The notes beneath the pieces are model-generated. The model was not told the DNA's origin. It searched no databases and saw only the letters and a list, made by a program, of their open reading frames with translations. The translations under genes and the position numbers were made by a program. Shown piece after piece: positions 58,040 through 64,000 of a stretch of DNA of 64,000 bases. The number at the start of each line of letters is the position of its first letter. Positions within the stretch are counted from its first letter, which is position 1. Origin of the DNA: Ricinus communis (taxonomy: Eukaryota > Streptophyta > Magnoliopsida > Malpighiales > Euphorbiaceae); the NCBI RefSeq assembly GCF_019578655.1, contig NC_063256.1, forward strand, positions 8,432,001 to 8,496,000. Direction: 5' to 3'.

Positions 58040-58122
58040 GTTTAGCAATACTCATGCGTCGAGTTCGAATCCTTCACTCCTTCTCAGTTGTGTTTCTTTA
58101 CTGGTTCTACGTGTTTTCATGA
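58036..58122 (+). CDS. Conserved sucrose-control uORF (SC-peptide), 28 aa
   Basis: ATG 58036, TGA 58120-58122, 180 bases or so before the bZIP start. The C-terminal part SFSVVFLYWFYVFS matches the conserved SC-peptide of S1-group bZIP leaders (bZIP11, 2, 44, 53, 1). In Arabidopsis the nascent peptide stalls ribosomes when sucrose is high and so represses translation of the bZIP. The conserved residues at the end, including the stop position, are present, so regulation is probably retained. A second in-frame ATG at codon 7 could be an alternative start. Confidence 0.95.
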   Translation: MSLAILMRRVRILHSFSVVFLYWFYVFS

Positions 58123-58301
58123 AGTAATTTCATTCATCTGTGTTCAATCCCTCTCCTAATTTTTGATCTTTATACTTTTCCCCTCGTTTAACTTGCAAAA
58201 ACCCTAATTAAACCAAACCTCGTACATAGTATCGAAACATCTAATCCATTAAAAGGAAACCTTTATTTTTCTAGATTTGTTAGCTAAGAAATTTGCAAAC
58301 A

Positions 58302-58736
58302 ATGCAAAGGCAGGCAACAACTAGCTCAGGATCGGATTGTGATCCGCGCTATGCTAATGTGGATGAGAGGAAAAGAAAGAGAATGATATCAAACAGGGAA
58401 TCAGCCAGGCGGTCCAGGCAGAGGAAGCAAAAACAAATGGAGGATCTGGTTAATGAAGTGAGCCAAATACAGAATGAAAATGGTCAATTGAGACAGAGTA
58501 TCAATGTCAACAGTCAGCGTTATGCAGAAATGGAATCAGCCAACAATGTTTTAAGGGCTCAAGCAATGGAACTGACAGAGAGGCTTCGATCCTTGAACTC
58601 GGTGCTTCAGCTCGTGGAGGACTACAGCGGCCTTGCGGTGGAGATTCCTGAGATACCAGATCCTTTACTGAGACCATGGCAACTTCCTTGCCCTGTGCAG
58701 CCAATCATGGCATCTGCTGATATGTTCGAGTATTGA
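58302..58736 (+). CDS. BZIP53: S1-group bZIP transcription factor, bZIP53 type
   Basis: Single exon, ATG 58302-58304 (an upstream in-frame TTG is not a start), TGA at 58734-58736, 144 aa. The basic region (about 21-45) has the N-x7-R signature (Asn31, Arg39), followed by a leucine zipper from about 49. The C-terminus ([18 protein letters not shown], then ASADMFEY) is characteristic of bZIP53 rather than bZIP11 or bZIP44. In Arabidopsis bZIP53 heterodimerises with C-group bZIPs and activates seed-maturation and low-energy genes. Translation is likely repressed by sucrose through the uORF upstream. The gene converges on CP12, its usual neighbour at At3g62410-62420. Confidence 0.95.
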   Translation: MQRQATTSSGSDCDPRYANVDERKRKRMISNRESARRSRQRKQKQMEDLVNEVSQIQNENGQLRQSINVNSQRYAEMESANNVLRAQAMELTERLRSLNSVLQLVEDYSGLAVEIPEIPDPLLRPWQLPCPVQPIMASADMFEY

Positions 58737-61043
58737 TATTGAAGCTGGATTTGTTTTTTCTATATTGGTCGTTTGCTGCTGGTGTGAGACTAAAAATAAT
58801 TTAGGCTTTTTGTTTGTGTAATATGTTGGTTTGGTTTGTGTATGTCAAGTTAATGTTGTTATGGTGTGTCTGTTGATGGCAGTGGTGTTGGCATACAATC
58901 CAGCTTCTATTTTCTAGCAATGTTATAATATAATGCGGTAGTCTCGGATATGTGGCATTGTTCGTCAATTTAATGTTGTCTTGGATTCTAATTATCAGAG
59001 TTCTCATGTTATGAGTATGGACTGCTTATGTGAATGAATTGTGTGTGTTTTTATTTGTGCTATCATATGCTTATTAGCAAATATTCGTGAATTGCATGGC
59101 ATTGGATCTTGTAGTTGGATGGATGGAAATGTGTTTGATGGTTAAGATTTGTGCTACTGGGAAGTGGGAGTGCGGCTCTTTGAGGAATAATTTGTCATAA
59201 CACTTGTTGGCTGCTTTGTGTAAAATTGTACATATTTTGTTGCAATGGCAAATTTGTTCGATGTTCACTTTTTGTAAGGATTGCATCGTTGCGCCCGAGA
59301 TATACGTCTAGGTTGTAGGTTCAGGTTTAGTCTAAAACTTTGGGCAGTAGTAACTTGATAGTCTCTTCTATTGGATAGGCTTGAATGTGCTTCTAGTCTT
59401 CTGCGAGGATATAGAAATTCAGACTTTTTGGGCCCCATAAATTATAACTATGTAGCTCCTTTGAAAAGTATAATTCAGATATTTCAGGGTGGATAAGGTA
59501 GTTGAGGCGTGCTTCCATTTTCTAACTTGGTGCATCTGTAGTTTTAGTTGAAGTTTCCTGGAAACTGAAACCGATGGCTATCAGTAATGTATAAAAATAT
59601 ATCCACAAGTACCACAATTTTGAAAATCTTTCCCCTTGACCATCATGCATGACCAGCTTGCGTGTAGAATCTTGATTCTCGCTGTCATCTAGAAATGTTT
59701 TGCTCGCCCACCATCGGCACAAATTGTAGCAGATGATAATGTATCCTTATCCAAAAATGATTGCCCATAGTAAGGATTCTCGAGCCAGCTTCTGTTTAAT
59801 CATGTTCCTTCCGGTATTTTTTGTTTTTGTTTTTGCTGTTCAGATTTTAAAACAAAATATATGAAAAAAAAAAAAGCATTTTCCATTACATTAATCCATT
59901 AAGAAAACGGTAGTTTTCTGGTTCTCTAAGTTGTTTCTAAAATTGATTTCGAAAAAAAAAGCTGTTTTTAAAATTAAGCATTTTAAATTTGGATAACATA
60001 AACTAAAAACAGAAGGAAAGAAATGTCAATAACAAAATGAGTGAAGATTGTTGGATTAATTTGTTAGATTAAGATCATGCTGTCAATAGATGATTGTGAT
60101 AAGATTTCTTCTTGTTCTCATTGTAGTACTTTATATTTTTATATAGATCACCGTGGTAAGAATTCTTTTTTGTTCTGATTGTGATACTTAATATTTTATA
60201 TATTTTAGGTGAATATCTTCAATATGTTAAATCGATGAATGATATAATATTGAGGTAAAAATTTATAAATTTTTAGATCAAATATTTTATATATAAATTT
60301 TATGTGAAATTTTGTAAATTATATAAAATCTAGTTCCAAAACCTTTTATGTAAAACCTTTTTGAATGTTAAGAATTTTCATTGTTGAATAAACACATAAA
60401 TATATTGAAAGAAAATCAAGTTACTATTTTTATAGTGAACCTTAAATTTCACCTAATATTTATTAGTATTGATAGGTGCCTGTTATCTAAAATCAAAATG
60501 TAAAATAGTATCACACTACAGTGCTAATATTCCTAATAAAATCACAAAAACAAACGAAAGGAGATAATTTTTTTTATAAACAATTGCTTTCTGAAACAGA
60601 AATGAATAGTTTAACTTTCTTCACTATCATCGAATATTCAATTTTTTACTACAAAACGAAATAAATGAATTATTGTAGGGGAAAACCATATGAAATGGAA
60701 GCAAAATAGTGAGACATATTTATGGTTTGAAAATCACTTTTTACAAATATAAGTATATATTGACCAAATTCAAGTCTGCAACCAAATATATGGAGTATCG
60801 ATTTCGAGCACCCTCAAGTAAAAAAATAAAAAAGAAAAGGGCAAACAAAATAAACATCAATAAGTGATAATTATCCATTTATCCTGAAAGATGGTATACT
60901 ATGGTATATGTATCTGCTGATAATACCACGATAAATCCATCAAACAACAATTCCAGTGCCTCCATCATGATCAAAGGATTCAAATATAAACTTACTAAAA
61001 CATCTAATGCTTCAGTACTAATTAAGAAATTAAAAATGCCAAT
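58737..61043. other. Convergent spacer between bZIP and CP12
   Basis: Holds the 3' UTRs of both genes at its ends. The middle is AT-rich without a gene or clear repeat. Confidence 0.6.
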
Positions 61044-61430
61044 TTAATCCTCGTAAGTACGGCACTCATCTGTCTCAGGATTGTCCTTGCAGTAAGTCTC
61101 CAAAGGATCGCTGTCCTTCGCCTTGTCTCTTGCATGGCTAGCAGCAGCACTCAGTTCCTCCACTGTATCCCAAGCCGCAACACACTCCCCGCTAGCTGGA
61201 TCATCTTCGCATGCTTGTTTCGCGTCTTTGATGCTCTCCTCAACCTTTTCCGATATGCTATCAGGTGCGGCTCTAACTGGTTTGATTTGCATGCGCTGAG
61301 ACCTCAATTGGCAGCCTGCCCTCTTCCACGGGTTGTTTAACTTGAAAATGGGTTGAGCCTTTGGTGCATCTGTTGCCTTGGCTATGACCCTTGCTGGGGT
61401 TGAGATGTTCAGACTTGTTAATGTTGCCAT
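61044..61430 (-). CDS. CP12: CP12, chloroplast regulator of the GAPDH/PRK complex
   Basis: Single exon, ATG 61430-61428, TAA at 61046-61044, 128 aa. The first 53 residues or so are Ser/Thr/Lys/Arg-rich and acidic-poor, a chloroplast transit peptide, with the mature protein probably starting near AAPDSISEKV. Two redox Cys pairs are intact, each C-x8-C (Cys74/Cys83 and Cys114/Cys123), and the core AWDTVEELSAA and the end CKDNPETDECRTY match the family. Oxidised CP12 binds GAPDH and phosphoribulokinase and shuts the Calvin cycle in darkness; thioredoxin reverses it. A GATAAG I-box upstream fits light control. Confidence 0.97.
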   Translation of the reverse strand: MATLTSLNISTPARVIAKATDAPKAQPIFKLNNPWKRAGCQLRSQRMQIKPVRAAPDSISEKVEESIKDAKQACEDDPASGECVAAWDTVEELSAAASHARDKAKDSDPLETYCKDNPETDECRTYED

Positions 61431-61554
61431 TGTACTTCGCCGCTGCTACTGCAGTGATGATGATATGGGTATGGTCTAGTAACGGATACTATTAATTGGA
61501 TGACAATGGATTGCTATATTATTGGGGGCAGTAAGGATTTCAGTGCACACATTT

Positions 61555-61560
61555 CTTATC
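61555..61560 (-). promoter_or_regulatory. Candidate I-box upstream of CP12
   Basis: GATAAG on the minus strand, about 125 bases before the CP12 ATG. I-boxes are common in light-regulated photosynthesis genes. A 6-base match is weak evidence on its own. Confidence 0.4.
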
Positions 61561-63040
61561 ACGAAACCACCAATTGTATGCTTCCACGTTACCGTAAGTT
61601 GAGATTTTTTTTTCTCATAATTTTTAGTTGAAGAAGGCAAAAAAAAAGAAAAAAGGAAAATATCAGATAAGTTGCGACAAGTTGAAGAGTGTCGTGCTTT
61701 TCCAGTCGAATATTCTGGAAAGAAAAATGAAAAAAATCCCTTGATATTTTGCACTTTTCTTTTCTTTTTTCTGAGGCTTACCCGGCAAATAAAAGAGAAA
61801 TTAAGGAAAATATCGCAAGCCTATTTGTCTGCTAATATCGTGAAGCCAATTTGAAGTTTGAAATAATCCTTAATAAAAAGTCAAAATTTCTCTAAGCCGA
61901 GCATGAAAAACATGTGGTGATTTTTATTTATAAAATATTATTTTCGGATACATAACCTTCAGATGCGTATGTTAAAAGGAACGAAAAATAAACAATATTG
62001 TAATCCATGTATTGGAAATCATTAGTTAATAAATAAGAAGCATTGGAAAAAACTAGCTGGCTGGGTTTTTATTTTATTTTTTTTCTCAAACCAATATTTG
62101 CACGACAACTGTACTACACAGCTTATAAAAGTGACAACATTTCCTTAGTCAGCATTGAAGTCGTTTATAGTTTTTTCTTTCCCTTTAAATGATTGGGAAA
62201 ACTAATGAATAAATTAGGCTTAATTATCCAATAAATAATGCAATTTATATTTGTCGTTAAATGTTGCACGTATTTTTTAATTGTTTGATATCAGTCATAT
62301 ATTTTAATTTTAATTTTAATTTGAAAAAAAATTATAGAGTAAAGTTCGTTGACATGTTTGCAATTTTAACAATAAAAAAAATAAATGGGGATCCTACATA
62401 CTTTAAAGAAATTTTACTTTTTTATTTCTGCTTAAGATTTTATAAGTCTAATGCTTAAAACACTTCCGCATGTTGAAAAGACAATGGAAAAAAAAAAAAG
62501 AGAAAAAAGATGAATAAAAATTTAGGTTGTTAAAGCTTATTCTAAATTTTGATTAAAATGAGTAAAATAATATCATATAATATTTATTTTTGTATCATTT
62601 TATTTGCACTATATTTGCCCTTCACATGTGCTAATATTTCGAGCGTGTCAGATGTAAATTATCTAAATATAATGTGTTTAATGAAAAATAAATTGATTAT
62701 GCTGATCTAATTTCTATCAAACGATAAGAGACCTAAAATTTTTTGAATTCTTAAATTTACTCGTAAAAGCTTTAGTTGACTATTTTTTTTTAAAGATAAA
62801 GAATTGTAACTAAGAGCTGAGAAAATAAAACTAATAACGTGAAAGCTGAAGAAATTAAATTAAATTGTTGGCTCATCTCATAACAAAAAAAACTACATTA
62901 TTTAAGTAAACAAATGGATGTGTTTTACATTCAAATATCTTTTTTTTTTTTTAACCAAGCTTTATAAATTTGATATATTAACAACAATTCCTTTACATAA
63001 TATTTGATGCAGTTCAATTACTACACTGACTTAATGATCA
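61561..63040. other. AT-rich DNA upstream of CP12
   Basis: Contains the distal CP12 promoter; otherwise no gene is seen. Confidence 0.5.
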
Positions 63041-63044
63041 TTTT

Positions 63045-63245
63045 ACTGACTCTGATATTTAAGGTAGTGCGATAATATTTAACTACCTCAAGTGCTTGAG
63101 GTAGTGCAGTATAATAATTATTTCATCAGCTCGGATAGTTGAGGCGATGCAAGTAATTACTTTACCGACTCAAATATTTGAGGCAATACAGTCTAAAATA
63201 TTGTTGCACTGGCTTAGCTAGTTGAGACAATGTAGTTTATTTAGT
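63045..63245. repeat. Minisatellite, about 41-bp unit, five diverged copies
   Basis: A motif like GAGGYARTGCAG recurs at about 63059, 63098, 63141, 63180 and 63224 (spacings 39, 43, 39, 44). Each is preceded by a phrase like CTCGGATATTT. The copies are diverged, so the array is not recent. One unit (ACTACCTCAAGTGCTTGAGGTAGT, about 63082-63105) is itself a near-perfect inverted repeat. Confidence 0.8.
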
Positions 63246-64000
63246 AATTTTTTCTAAACATAGAGCCACGTCAATAAATTTGAAAAAACATTACTAAAAT
63301 CTTATACATACTAAATTTCAAAATATAAAATTATTTGACAACTAAGTTAATAAATTATTTTGGATTTTGACAGTGAAGGAGTTGGTGTGTGAATCAATAG
63401 AAAGAATGACATTGGGCTGGACCTACACATGATAAGCTATAGATAGAGAACCCTAAAAACCCACAATGGCCCTTCAAATAATTGCAAAACCATCGATAGC
63501 AGTTTCACTGGCAATTAATTGTTTGATGCTCCTTAAAACCAGTGGCAAAGCCAAGGGTAATAGAATAATACAAACTTAAAATTAAAAAGTAACATAATAT
63601 AACTTAAATATTTTAATTATGAGTTTAAAACGACATGCAGTATCTAATTACATATTAGGTATCTTTGAAACTGAGTACATATTTATTATTTAGATTATTT
63701 TAAAATAACTGAAAATGTAATAACAATGTAGATATAAATCCTTTCTAAAATTATATTCTCATAATTAAAAAACTAATTATGAATACTAATAATTATAATA
63801 ATAAGAATATGTATTATATCATAACACGAGAAAAAAAGGACTCAGCCCCAGTAAAAACAATTTTTCTAACTAATATTATGAAAATTTTATTTTTCCAGAT
63901 AACCTTAATCTTGTCAAATTTAGAAAGAATAATATTAAAATATAATTATACTTTTACATTGTATTTAATTAAAATAAATAAAAATTATAAGATTTATTTA
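63246..64000. other. AT-rich intergenic DNA to the right edge
   Basis: I see no gene or clear repeat. Confidence 0.5.

Noticed and set aside
58050..58075. GAGTTCGAATCC as a possible tRNA T-loop
   Set aside because: The bases are codons of the conserved SC-uORF, and no cloverleaf can be drawn.

Overview
The window is a stretch of plant nuclear chromosome from a eudicot, probably a rosid. The evidence is a low-GC sequence, spliced genes with short GT-AG introns, and eight recognisable plant genes. Species cannot be fixed from the sequence; a Malpighiales-type genome is only a guess.

Layout, left to right: a P-class pentatricopeptide (PPR) gene cut by the left edge (+); the hybrid histidine kinase CKI1 (+, 7 exons); a 94-residue acidic protein of unknown function (-); a broken copy of the rRNA dimethyladenosine transferase DIM1A (-); a decayed endogenous pararetrovirus (Caulimoviridae) made of two opposed fragments beside a long (TA)n tract; a 24-exon WD40-bromodomain gene of the BRWD/PHIP type (-); the replicative helicase subunit MCM7/PROLIFERA (-, 15 exons) with two E2F-like sites upstream; an AT-rich repeat block ending at a MULE transposase remnant; the GARP/EARP tethering subunit VPS51 (-, 20 exons); AT-rich intergenic DNA with a large inverted repeat; an S1-group bZIP (bZIP53 type, +) with the conserved sucrose-control uORF in its leader; and the Calvin-cycle regulator CP12 (-). 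I rebuilt the exon chains by hand from splice sites and conserved protein joins. The CDS sums are in frame: CKI1 1138 aa, BRWD 1668 aa, MCM7 718 aa and VPS51 778 aa.

As I recall the Arabidopsis map, this order combines three blocks: CP12-1/BRWD/DIM1A/CKI1 (At2g47400-47430), CP12-2/bZIP53/PPR (At3g62410-62470) and VPS51/MCM7 (At4g02030-02060). The window may therefore keep an ancestral order that Arabidopsis split after genome duplication. The genes do not form one pathway; they are ordinary housekeeping, signalling and regulatory loci.

The points most worth a second look are the DIM1A relic still in its syntenic slot, the virus mosaic beside (TA)n, the overlapping uORF pair before the bZIP gene, an 81-bp duplication that copies a VPS51 splice donor, a GC-AG intron in VPS51, and several repeat structures. 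I saw no clearly new gene system.
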